Of a DNA stretch of 40,149 nucleotides, positions 32,154 through 38,554 are shown one piece after another (position 1 is the stretch's first letter; each line of letters opens with the position of its first letter). The position numbers and the translations under genes were made by a program. The DNA comes from Clostridiales bacterium (GTDB taxonomy: Bacteria > Bacillota > Clostridia > Oscillospirales > Oscillospiraceae), in contig JALFUW010000114.1 of assembly GCA_022786995.1 (NCBI GenBank), forward strand, positions 1-40,149, written 5' to 3'. The notes below the pieces were generated by a model that saw nothing but the letters and a program-made list of their open reading frames with translations, ran no database searches and was not told where the DNA came from.

Positions 32154-32305
32154 TGATACCGATATTGGAATACCCACCCCGGCTCCAAGGCACGGAAGCG
32201 GAGCAAATCAACGCCTTACGGGAGTATCTGCTTCGGCTTGTCCAGCAACTGAACGAACTTTCAATGAGCCTCAATGAGGGCCTGTATAAAGAGGTGAGAA
32301 AATGA
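32153..32305 (+). CDS. Small coiled-coil protein of the tail operon
   Basis: 50 residues (MIPILEYPPRLQGTEAEQIN, then a Leu-rich helix). ATG at 32153 overlaps the previous TGA. A Pro-rich start plus one long helix is a recurring type in Clostridia phage tail regions; it may be a chaperone or small baseplate linker. The next gene overlaps by four bases. Confidence 0.7.
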   Translation: MIPILEYPPRLQGTEAEQINALREYLLRLVQQLNELSMSLNEGLYKEVRK

Positions 32306-33960
32306 TCAAATTCCTTGTGACCGGCCAGCAGCTGAAGATCGTCACGCCGATTGTGGTTGCTGACACGCACAATTACCAGACTGCTTCGGCAGTTTTTCGC
32401 GGCTCCGAGTGGGAGCCCTGTTCCAAGTGGGCCCACTTTATCAAAGACGGTGTAACCTATGATGTCCCGTTCCACAGCGACGAAATCACTGCCGATCAGT
32501 CACTTGATCTGACCGCAGGAACATGGCAGGTGTATATCCATGGTAATGCCTATGACGCCGATACGGACACTGTGACCACCAGAATCACGACCAACACTGC
32601 ATATCTGAAGGTGGAAGCCGCTGAGATGGAGAGCCCGTTCCCGTCTGTCACCCCAAGCTTTTCTGAGACGCTGGCTGCCGAGATTGAAAATGCACTTCAG
32701 GTTGCAAGTGGTGTGCGCCAGGATGCGGCTTCCGGAGCGTTTAATGGTGCGACATTCAAGCCGGCGGTTTCCGCTTCCGGTGATCTATCCTGGACAAATG
32801 ACAAAGGTCTGCCGAATCCCAACAGTGTGAATATTAAGGGTGCTCCTGGTGATCCGGGGGATGACTTCCGGATACTTGGCTATTATGAAAGTCTGGGTGT
32901 CCTTACGGACACTGTCACAGGTCCTTCCCCCGGGGATGCCTACGGAGTTGGCAGTGAGCAACCCTATGATATATACATCTGGGATGCAGTTGGAAACCAA
33001 TGGGTAAATAACGGCCCTGTGCAGGGCGCAAAGGGAGACCCAGGAGACGACGCCACAATCGAGATTGGCACGGTAACGACCGTAAATCCAGATCAACCGG
33101 CATCCGTCGAGAATGTTGGAACTCCGTCCGCTGCAAAGTTCAATTTCTCTATTCCGAAAGGCTATACACCGAAAAAGGGAACTGACTACTGGACGGAGGC
33201 GGACAAACAAGCCATTGGCGAAAGCATCACCCCGTCCATGATCGGTGCTGTTGCTGATCCATCGCAAAAGTCTGACGGTCAGGTGCTTGCCTATGACAAA
33301 GAAACCGGGAAGTGGGTTGCTGTAAACATGACCAGCGGCGTCTCTTCCGTTGATGGAAAAAGCGGCGCTGTTGTTACCCGGCTTATGTTCGTAAATCAAA
33401 CCATTGCAGCCAACTCATTTATGTTGCAGGCAAGCCCAAAGTATGCTGACTTCCCTTATGTCGCTAGCAAGGCACTATCAGGCGTAACTGCTGAAATGGC
33501 TCCGTTTGTCGTGTTCTCCCCATCTGATGCAACCAGCGGTAATTTCTGCCCGGTTGTTGATGCATACAGCGGCGGCATTTATATCTATGCCCATAGCGCC
33601 CCCAGCAGTGCAATCACGATTCCGTTTATCCTGTGCATGGCCGGGCAGGGGACATTGACCGGCATGAGCAACAGCAACGGATTTCTTGCTACGGTGCTGT
33701 CCTTCACCAGCAAGACGGTTGCCGTTTCCGACTGGGCAAGTGATACCACCTATACGGACTTTCCCTATCGGGCGGCGGTGGCCTGCGAGGGCGTGACGGC
33801 GAACCATTACGCAGCGGTTGTTTTCTCCCCCACGGATGCGCTGGAGGGGATCTTCTGCCCGGTGGTGGAGAGCTATGACGGCGGGGTGTACCTCTACGCC
33901 AATGAAATGCCAAGTGCAGCGGTGACAATCCCCACCATCGTCTGCACACCGGTGGAATGA
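32302..33960 (+). CDS. Tail fibre / upper baseplate-type protein with collagen-like segments
   Basis: 552 residues. The N-terminal domain (1-110) resembles the BppU-type attachment domain that docks fibres on the tail. Short collagen-like motifs (GAPGDPGDD near 175, GAKGDPGDDA near 238) indicate a trimer. The C-terminus has two copies of a repeat of about 85 residues: DFPYVASKALSGVTA...VVFSPSDATSGNFCPVVDAYSGGIYIYA and DFPYRAAVACEGVTA...VVFSPTDALEGIFCPVVESYDGGVYLYA. It probably takes part in host binding. Confidence 0.8.
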   Translation: MIKFLVTGQQLKIVTPIVVADTHNYQTASAVFRGSEWEPCSKWAHFIKDGVTYDVPFHSDEITADQSLDLTAGTWQVYIHGNAYDADTDTVTTRITTNTAYLKVEAAEMESPFPSVTPSFSETLAAEIENALQVASGVRQDAASGAFNGATFKPAVSASGDLSWTNDKGLPNPNSVNIKGAPGDPGDDFRILGYYESLGVLTDTVTGPSPGDAYGVGSEQPYDIYIWDAVGNQWVNNGPVQGAKGDPGDDATIEIGTVTTVNPDQPASVENVGTPSAAKFNFSIPKGYTPKKGTDYWTEADKQAIGESITPSMIGAVADPSQKSDGQVLAYDKETGKWVAVNMTSGVSSVDGKSGAVVTRLMFVNQTIAANSFMLQASPKYADFPYVASKALSGVTAEMAPFVVFSPSDATSGNFCPVVDAYSGGIYIYAHSAPSSAITIPFILCMAGQGTLTGMSNSNGFLATVLSFTSKTVAVSDWASDTTYTDFPYRAAVACEGVTANHYAAVVFSPTDALEGIFCPVVESYDGGVYLYANEMPSAAVTIPTIVCTPVE

Positions 33961-33975
33961 GCAGGCGGTGACAAT

Positions 33976-34644
33976 ATGGTAGGGAAAACCAATGTGTCGG
34001 GTCCCAGACTGCGTGCTGTGATCGCCGTGACCTATCCTGCGGGCAGCGTCTGCACATGCATCAACGGCACAAAGACGCTGAAAGCCCGTGACACCAGCGG
34101 CAAGGCATTGTTCAATGTGACGGTGGGAGAGTGGACTGTCAAGGCCGAGGATACAGCCGCAGGAAAGAGCAAATCCGCAAATGTGAGCATCACAGAAGAA
34201 GGCCATTGCGAGAGCGTGACGCTGAAATATAGTCTGGACATCATCGTTAACGGAAAATTCGACTACGATGTCATTGGAAGTTGGACATCGAGTGATAGTT
34301 CATCGGGATTAGGCTCGATGGTCGAACACGAAAGCGATGGCTATGTGCAACTTTATGCTCCCCATAGTACATACACGGCATGGGACTCGACAAAGGCGCT
34401 TCCAACATCGGAATACACAACCCTGTATGTGGATTACTCTGCTTCTTTAAACGGCTATAGCTCCCAATTCCTTTTAATCGGAGGCGTAAGTGTAAGTACT
34501 AAATCGTCCAGTTCTGACGCAAGAAATACAAGGGCTGTGGATATTTCCGGGCTTACAGGTGATCATATATTGACGATGGTTGCCAGATCGTGGGCTGGCA
34601 ATGGCGGAGTATCAATTTATATTTACAATATGTATCTTGCGTGA
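33976..34644 (+). CDS. Putative receptor-binding tail protein
   Basis: 222 residues. Residues 10-85 look like a small beta-sandwich (VIAVTYPAGSVCTCINGTKTLKARDTSGKALFNVTVGEWTVKAED), a PEGA/carboxypeptidase-regulatory type. The rest is Ser/Gly/Tyr-rich beta structure like carbohydrate-binding fibre tips. The DNA from about 34250 on is noticeably more AT-rich than its neighbours, suggesting recent exchange of the tip, as is common for host-range determinants. GGCGGTGAC precedes the start. Confidence 0.65.
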   Translation: MVGKTNVSGPRLRAVIAVTYPAGSVCTCINGTKTLKARDTSGKALFNVTVGEWTVKAEDTAAGKSKSANVSITEEGHCESVTLKYSLDIIVNGKFDYDVIGSWTSSDSSSGLGSMVEHESDGYVQLYAPHSTYTAWDSTKALPTSEYTTLYVDYSASLNGYSSQFLLIGGVSVSTKSSSSDARNTRAVDISGLTGDHILTMVARSWAGNGGVSIYIYNMYLA

Positions 34645-34653
34645 GGTGGAAGC

Positions 34654-34947
34654 ATGAAAATTTACATTGATTCTAAATTTAAATGCCATACCTCCCCCGG
34701 CGATGGCCTTACCGCCGTGGAGACAGATGCTTTTGAGGGAAAGTGCCAGCAGTATATAGAAGGCTATCGCTTTGTTCCGGCTGGGGAAAGCTGGACACGG
34801 GAAGATGGGCAGGTGTTTACCGGCGAGATGGTGGCTCCCTGGCGGCCTTATGAAATCCTGACGGAGTTCCAAGCCATCTACGAGGAGGAGCAGGTCAAGC
34901 AGGCGGACATGGCGGCGGCGCTGGATATTTTGGGGGTGAGCGAATGA
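34654..34947 (+). CDS. Small tail-operon protein
   Basis: 97 residues (MKIYIDSKFKCHTSPGDGLT). A common small protein of Firmicutes phage fibre operons, in which TREDGQVFTGEMVAPWRPYEIL is the conserved core, ending in an acidic helix. It is often found next to XkdX-like or fibre genes and may assist fibre assembly. GAGGTGGA precedes the ATG; overlaps the next gene by four bases. Confidence 0.7.
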   Translation: MKIYIDSKFKCHTSPGDGLTAVETDAFEGKCQQYIEGYRFVPAGESWTREDGQVFTGEMVAPWRPYEILTEFQAIYEEEQVKQADMAAALDILGVSE

Positions 34948-35348
34948 GCTATCTTGAAAACGCAAAGGCCCTGCGGTCTGCAATGGACGGAGTAGGCGCT
35001 GTTCTCACGGATGAGCAGGCAGCATCGTATAAGCTCATCTATCCTCATTGGAGTGGAAACGGCGTTGCTTATGTCACGGGAGACCGTCGGCAGTATGATG
35101 GCGCACTGTATAAGTGCTTGCAGTCGCACACATCACAGCCCGACTGGACACCTACAGCAGCTCCCAGCCTTTGGGCAAAGGTGCTTATCCCTGACCAGGG
35201 CACAATCCCAGAGTGGGAGCAGCCGGAAAGCACCAACCCATACATGGCGGGGGATAAGGTGACCCACAACGGCAAAACGTGGGTGTCTGACATCGATAAC
35301 AACGTCTGGGAGCCCGGGGTGTATGGCTGGAGCGTATACAATGGATGA
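34944..35348 (+). CDS. Carbohydrate-binding (CBM5/12-like) phage protein
   Basis: 134 residues. The segment YVTGDRRQYDGALYKCLQSHTSQPDWTPTAAPSLWAKV has the aromatic pattern of ChiC/CBM5/12 chitin-binding modules, and a second, weaker module follows (YMAGDKVTHNGKTWVSDIDNNVWEPG). The N-terminal 40 residues are helical (ENAKALRSAMDGVGAVLTDEQA). Such proteins are found at phage tail tips and probably bind wall polysaccharide. ATG overlaps the preceding stop. Confidence 0.78.
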   Translation: MSYLENAKALRSAMDGVGAVLTDEQAASYKLIYPHWSGNGVAYVTGDRRQYDGALYKCLQSHTSQPDWTPTAAPSLWAKVLIPDQGTIPEWEQPESTNPYMAGDKVTHNGKTWVSDIDNNVWEPGVYGWSVYNG

Positions 35349-35439
35349 TGATGAAAAGACCCTGAGCGGTCTGATTACCGACGATAGAAAGGAGGTGCGT
35401 AGCATGGCGAAGAAGAAAGGCGGCAAGTGCGGCAAGTAA
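35341..35439 (+). CDS. Very small Lys-rich protein (32 or 11 residues)
   Basis: The in-frame reading from ATG 35341 gives 32 residues (MDDDEKTLSGLITDDRKEV, then RSMAKKKGGKCGK). However, an excellent AAAGGAGGTG sits just before an internal ATG at 35404, which would make only MAKKKGGKCGK. Either form ends in a compact basic Lys/Gly/Cys peptide. It lies directly before the endolysin. Function unknown; the strong ribosome site is the best sign that something is translated. Confidence 0.5.
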   Translation: MDDDEKTLSGLITDDRKEVRSMAKKKGGKCGK

Positions 35440-35458
35440 TTACGGAAGGAGAACAACA

Positions 35459-36163
35459 ATGAAAGAGAAAGCAATATCCCAGATGGAAGCATGGGCTGCG
35501 GACAGCAGCCACGGCTATGACCAGGCAAACCGCTGGGGGCCGGACTATGACTGTTCCAGCGCGGTGATTTCAGCCTGGGAGCTGGCGGGGGTGCCGGTGA
35601 AAACCAACGGGGCCACCTATACCGGCAATATGCGGGGCGTGTTTCTTCGCTGCGGATTTGAGGATGTGACCGCCGGTGTTGACCTGGCCACTGGGGCATG
35701 CCTGCAGCGTGGGGACGTGCTGCTGAACATCCAGCACCACACGGCCATGTACTGCGGCAACGGCATGGAGGTGGAGGCCAGCATCAACGAAAACGGAGGC
35801 GTCACCGGCGGGCAGCCGGGGGATCAGACAGGCCGGGAGTTCCTGGTGCGGCCCTATCGGAATTATCCCTGGGATTGTGTGCTGCGGTATACGGGCGGAA
35901 ATGTGCCCGAAATGGACACGCCCGAGAAAATCAGGCCTACATACTACTACGCCGTCAAGCTGCCGCTGCTGAAGCCTGGCATGGAGGACGACGCTGTTAC
36001 CACCGTGCAGCAGCTGCTTGCCGCCCATGGCTACTATACCGGGGACTGTGACGGCATTTTCGGTGAACTGACCAAACGGGCTGTGATGGGATTCCAGGCG
36101 GACGCCGGGCTGGAAACAGACGGCGAGGTTGGCGGGAAAACATGGGACAAACTGATAAGATAA
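35459..36163 (+). CDS. Endolysin: NlpC/P60-like amidase with peptidoglycan-binding domain
   Basis: 234 residues. The N-terminal domain (about 1-145) is of the phage Amidase_5 / NlpC-P60 type: GYDQANRWGPDYDCSS with catalytic Cys32 and QRGDVLLNIQHHTAMYCGNGMEVEA with His93 or His94. A linker leads to a PG_binding_1 domain (about 160-232: GMEDDAVTTVQQLLAAHGYYTGDCDGIFGELTKRAVMGFQ). It has no signal peptide, so it depends on the holin encoded next. GAAGGAGAAC precedes the start. Cleaves the peptide part of peptidoglycan at lysis. Confidence 0.93.
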   Translation: MKEKAISQMEAWAADSSHGYDQANRWGPDYDCSSAVISAWELAGVPVKTNGATYTGNMRGVFLRCGFEDVTAGVDLATGACLQRGDVLLNIQHHTAMYCGNGMEVEASINENGGVTGGQPGDQTGREFLVRPYRNYPWDCVLRYTGGNVPEMDTPEKIRPTYYYAVKLPLLKPGMEDDAVTTVQQLLAAHGYYTGDCDGIFGELTKRAVMGFQADAGLETDGEVGGKTWDKLIR

Positions 36164-36177
36164 AAGGAGAGAGGAAA

Positions 36178-36597
36178 ATGAAAGAAATGATTTTAACGGT
36201 ACTAGGATGCATTGGCGCAGCAATCGCCGGGATCTTCGGAGGATGGAGTGCCGGCCTTACCACACTGCTGATCTTCATGGGCATCGATTATCTTACCGGG
36301 CTGATTGTGGCCGGGGTGTTTCATAAATCGCCCAAGTCGGAGGGTGGCGCATTGGAGAGCCGTGCCGGCTGGAAGGGCCTGGTGCGCAAAGGCATGACTT
36401 TGTTGATTGTCTTGATTGCCTGCCGGCTTGATGTCATGCTTGGAGTTAATTATATCCGTGATGCCGTTGTGATTGCGTTTGTGGTGAATGAGACGCTCAG
36501 TATTATTGAAAACGCCGGTCTTATGGGCGTTCCGATTCCTGCGGCAATCACAAAGGCAATTGAAATGCTCAGGGATAAGAGCAGTCAAAATGAATGA
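36178..36597 (+). CDS. Phage holin, phi-LC3/Cph1-TcdE-like family
   Basis: 139 residues from ATG 36178, chosen for AAAAGGAGAGAGG upstream rather than the in-frame ATG at 36142 inside the endolysin gene. Hydrophobic spans near 5-20, 22-45, 78-95 and 98-120, with FGGWSAGLTTLLIFMGIDYLTGLIVAG and the loop SPKSEGGALESRAGWKGLVRKG typical of the phage_holin_4 (toxin-secretion/lysis) family. It forms the membrane lesion that releases the endolysin. Its C-terminus is polar (MLRDKSSQNE). Overlaps the next gene by eight bases. Confidence 0.92.
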   Translation: MKEMILTVLGCIGAAIAGIFGGWSAGLTTLLIFMGIDYLTGLIVAGVFHKSPKSEGGALESRAGWKGLVRKGMTLLIVLIACRLDVMLGVNYIRDAVVIAFVVNETLSIIENAGLMGVPIPAAITKAIEMLRDKSSQNE

Positions 36598-36904
36598 CAT
36601 ACGGTGGAACAGAATCATACTTGACGATTTTCTTTTTAATGCGATTCTGTCAAAAGATGAGCACGATGTCCTGATGGATTGGGCGGCGGGTGAGACCACA
36701 ACTTATACAGCAATGCGCCGTAATATGTCTGTTGCAAAGGTGGATAAGCTTCGCCAGCAAATCCGAAAGAAGTATGATGATGTTCAGCCTTTTACACCAA
36801 TTTTACCAGAAAGAAAGAACAACAAGCCCTCTCGAGCGAGAGGGCTTGTTGTTTTATTTCTGAAGAAATCATCCAGAAACTCAAGGTTTTCTCCAATATC
36901 GTAA
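36590..36904 (+). CDS. HTH-like protein at the end of the lysis unit
   Basis: 104 residues. The core LDDFLFNAILSKDEHDVLMDWAAGETTTYTAMRRNMSVAKVDKLRQQIRKKYDDV looks like a sigma-70 region 4 or LuxR-type helix-turn-helix, a small regulator type often placed late in Firmicutes phages. The last third is odd: the DNA from 36821 is an intrinsic terminator and the reading frame passes straight through it (KPSRARGLVVLFLKK). Few transcripts would be complete, and the functional protein may effectively end before it. ATG overlaps the holin stop. Confidence 0.65.
   Translation: MNDIRWNRIILDDFLFNAILSKDEHDVLMDWAAGETTTYTAMRRNMSVAKVDKLRQQIRKKYDDVQPFTPILPERKNNKPSRARGLVVLFLKKSSRNSRFSPIS
36821..36860 (+). terminator. 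Main late terminator
   Basis: Perfect 13-bp stem AACAAGCCCTCTC / GAGAGGGCTTGTT (36821-36850) with a GAGC loop, followed by GTTTTATTTC. It ends the lysis unit and lies inside the 3' part of the HTH-like gene. Left-flanking A-rich sequence would allow some leftward activity too. Confidence 0.9.
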
Positions 36905-36914
36905 CTGCTATAGT
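36887..36914 (+). promoter_or_regulatory. Candidate promoter of the post-lysis cassette
   Basis: Extended -10 element TGCTATAGT (36906-36914) with TTTTCT at 36887-36892, 16 bp upstream. It follows the late terminator and precedes three genes (36969-38291), so these could be transcribed independently, including from a prophage. The -35 is weak but an extended -10 can compensate. Confidence 0.55.
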
Positions 36915-36968
36915 TTGCTTAGAACCTCGGAGCGCTACGGGGTATGATTACGAAAGGAGAAAACAAAC

Positions 36969-37583
36969 ATGGCAGAATTTGCAAGCAAGGGTGTTGGCAC
37001 CGCCGGTCTTACTACCGGCATCATCGGCACTGCTCTTGGTGCGCTCAACTCCGGCATTCTCGGCGGAAATGGTCTGTTTGGCGGATGGGGCAACAATAAC
37101 GAGGTTGCCGCCGCTGCTCTTGGCGCTGTTGCTGGCGGTATGTCTCGTGGCTGTTGCAGTGAGGATCACACCGTCAACCGCTATGAGCTGGGATTGCAGC
37201 AGGAGATCGCCGCAAAAGACGCACAGATCGCATTGCGTGACGCAAATACCTACGGAGACCAGAAGATGCTGGAGATGTACAAATACATCGACGGGCAGCT
37301 GAAGGACATCCGCAACACTCTGTGTGCCCAGGCGGTGCACAATCAGAAAACCGAGGACAGCTTTACCCTGGCCAGTCAGGACATCGCTTCCGTCCGGTCT
37401 GAACTGTCGGAGAAAATCCGCATGGAGGCGGAGCGGCGCTGCTGCGGTGATAATTCGATTATCACCTATGCAAACGCTACGTTCTACCCGAAAATGGTTG
37501 CTGATGTGACCACAGGCACCACTACCACCGCTCAGACGCTCTATAACCCCATCCCCAAGTGCGGTTGTGATTGCGGCTGCTGA
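36969..37583 (+). CDS. Gly-rich, Cys-tailed phage protein, unknown
   Basis: 204 residues. Residues 7-60 are Gly/Ala/Leu-rich (GVGTAGLTTGIIGTALGALN, GNGLFGGWGN), possibly a membrane-active or glycine-zipper segment. Residues 65-155 are a long helix, probably coiled coil (YELGLQQEIAAKDAQIALRD). The protein ends in KCGCDCGC, a metal-binding-like tail, with further CC pairs at about 62 and 158. Relatives are frequent in gut phages, often beside the next two genes. A minor virion component or a lysogenic-conversion protein are both possible. GAAAGGAGAAAAC precedes the ATG. Confidence 0.75.
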   Translation: MAEFASKGVGTAGLTTGIIGTALGALNSGILGGNGLFGGWGNNNEVAAAALGAVAGGMSRGCCSEDHTVNRYELGLQQEIAAKDAQIALRDANTYGDQKMLEMYKYIDGQLKDIRNTLCAQAVHNQKTEDSFTLASQDIASVRSELSEKIRMEAERRCCGDNSIITYANATFYPKMVADVTTGTTTTAQTLYNPIPKCGCDCGC

Positions 37584-37593
37584 TCTACTACGG

Positions 37594-37621
37594 GGGAGGG
37601 CCTGTGCCCTCCCTTCTGTTT
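37594..37621 (+). terminator. Terminator-like hairpin inside the post-lysis cassette
   Basis: GGGAGGG / CCCTCCC with a CCTGTG loop (37594-37613) and TTCTGTTT after it. The ribosome site of the next gene (TAGGAGGA) follows at once, so it probably attenuates rather than separates the genes. Confidence 0.7.
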
Positions 37622-37634
37622 AGGAGGAAATTAC

Positions 37635-37973
37635 ATGGTATCAATCAACAAAGTGCAGGCAGGATTGTCACGGTATCTTGACAATGAGATCATGCCGAAA
37701 CTCAGTGGATGGCAAAAGTGGGTATTCTCTGCCGCTGCAACTGCCTATATTTCGGACGCTTCAAGAGTTGCGGAAAAGGTCCGGTCATCCGCTGCATTGT
37801 CTCCGCTTTCTCTTGTGGACGAGGCGAACAACATTGATGTTGAGAAAATATATCAGCATCTTCGGCCTGCTGCTGAAAAATGCCCTGCTCCTATCTCCAT
37901 TCCCGGCATGGGTACGATAACGCTGACAGTATCAGATGTTGATATGCTGTATAACTGCATCATGCAGAGCTAG
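37635..37973 (+). CDS. Conserved small phage protein, unknown
   Basis: 112 residues. A helical N-terminus (LSRYLDNEIMPKLSGWQKWVFSAAATAYISDAS) precedes a mixed C-terminal part with ISIPGMGTITLTVSDVDMLYNCI. The size and pattern are familiar from gut Firmicutes phages, always without assigned function. GGAGGAAATTAC precedes the ATG. Middle gene of the three-gene cassette. Confidence 0.72.
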   Translation: MVSINKVQAGLSRYLDNEIMPKLSGWQKWVFSAAATAYISDASRVAEKVRSSAALSPLSLVDEANNIDVEKIYQHLRPAAEKCPAPISIPGMGTITLTVSDVDMLYNCIMQS

Positions 37974-37982
37974 GAGGAAAAA

Positions 37983-38291
37983 ATGAAGAAAATAAAGTGG
38001 ATCGCTGAAAAGATAGAAGAAGAACTTAGAGATGCCGAGGAATACTCGAAAGCTGCTCATCATTACAAAGATTCTGACAACGAGCTTTCCCGCTGCTGTG
38101 CATCGTTGGCCGAGGAGGAGTTAAAACACTCTGACAAACTCCACCGGGAAGCTGTCAGAGCAATTCAGGAGCACAAAGATGCCGGCCATGAAGCGCCGGC
38201 GGCTATGCAAGCTGTTTGGGACTGGGAGCACGAAAAAATGATTGACCACACCGCAAGAATCCGCCACATGCTGGCCCTCCTCAATCGGTGA
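37983..38291 (+). CDS. Ferritin-like helical protein
   Basis: 102 residues, all helical. IEEELRDAEEYSKAAHHYKD, then SLAEEELKHSDKLHREA and DWEHEKMIDHTARI place Glu and ExxH groups as in rubrerythrin/ferritin-like four-helix bundles, though the second half of the iron site is less clear. It could be a metal-binding or purely structural bundle. Very similar small proteins occur widely in gut phages. AGGAGGAAAAA precedes the ATG. Last gene before attP. Confidence 0.72.
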   Translation: MKKIKWIAEKIEEELRDAEEYSKAAHHYKDSDNELSRCCASLAEEELKHSDKLHREAVRAIQEHKDAGHEAPAAMQAVWDWEHEKMIDHTARIRHMLALLNR

Positions 38292-38303
38292 CGCATAATT
38301 TAC

Positions 38304-38327
38304 GGTTACTTACGGGTTACTAACAAA
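38304..38327. repeat. Left arm-type integrase sites (two copies)
   Basis: GGTTACTTAC (38304-38313) and GGTTACTAAC (38315-38324) lie in tandem at 11-bp spacing. The longer form GGGTTACTAACAAA (38314-38327) recurs exactly at 38530-38543 on the other side of the tRNA-derived core. Same-orientation repeats flanking an attachment core are typical arm sites for tyrosine integrases. Confidence 0.65.
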
Positions 38328-38347
38328 GCTGAATGGCCAGAAAAATA

Positions 38348-38384
38348 AAAATCCCTGAAACCGTTGAGATTTCAGGGATTTTTT
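38348..38384. terminator. Bidirectional terminator at attP
   Basis: Stem AATCCCTGAAA (38350-38360) / TTTCAGGGATT (38370-38380) with a 9-base loop, T run on the right and A run on the left. It ends the rightward post-lysis cassette. In the integrated state it could also serve the host tRNA gene whose 3' end adjoins it at 38384. Confidence 0.85.
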
Positions 38385-38432
38385 GGTGGAGAGTGGCGGA
38401 CTCGAACCGTCGACCTTCCGCGTGTGAGGCGG
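38384..38432 (-). other. attP: attP core: 3' half of tRNA-Val(CAC)
   Basis: Read on the minus strand, the 49 bases give an anticodon arm (CCGC, loop CTCACAC with anticodon CAC, GCGG), variable loop, T arm with TTCGAGT, the 3' acceptor strand ACTCTCC, A, and encoded CCA. The 5' half of a tRNA is absent: the base before CCGC already fails to pair with A43. This is how phages that integrate into a tRNA gene restore its 3' end. The host site is therefore predicted to be a tRNA-Val(CAC) gene with a GGAGAGT acceptor start. One T-stem mismatch (A50-C64) is present. Confidence 0.9.
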
Positions 38433-38529
38433 TTCTGAGCAGAATTTAAGAAAATCTGTTTCTGTTTTTCCTTGTGTTTTCAATGGTTTTCGGATTCACT
38501 GTTCTGTTTCAGACCGAATTAGACAGTCT

Positions 38530-38543
38530 GGGTTACTAACAAA
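38530..38543. repeat. Right arm-type integrase site
   Basis: GGGTTACTAACAAA, identical to 38314-38327 and in the same orientation, lying between the attP core and the integrase stop. Together with the left pair it frames the core, as expected for integrase N-terminal-domain binding sites. Confidence 0.65.
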
Positions 38544-38554
38544 TTAACAACAAA

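Noticed and set aside
36142..36177. Upstream holin start at 36142
   Set aside because: It lies inside the endolysin gene without a ribosome site, while 36178 has a strong one and gives a normal holin N-terminus.
10203..36904. Diversity-generating retroelement acting on the tail fibres
   Set aside because: No reverse transcriptase gene and no template/variable repeat pair were found near the fibre genes.
38384..38432. Complete phage tRNA gene
   Set aside because: Only the anticodon arm to CCA is present; the sequence on the 5' side does not form a D arm or acceptor strand.
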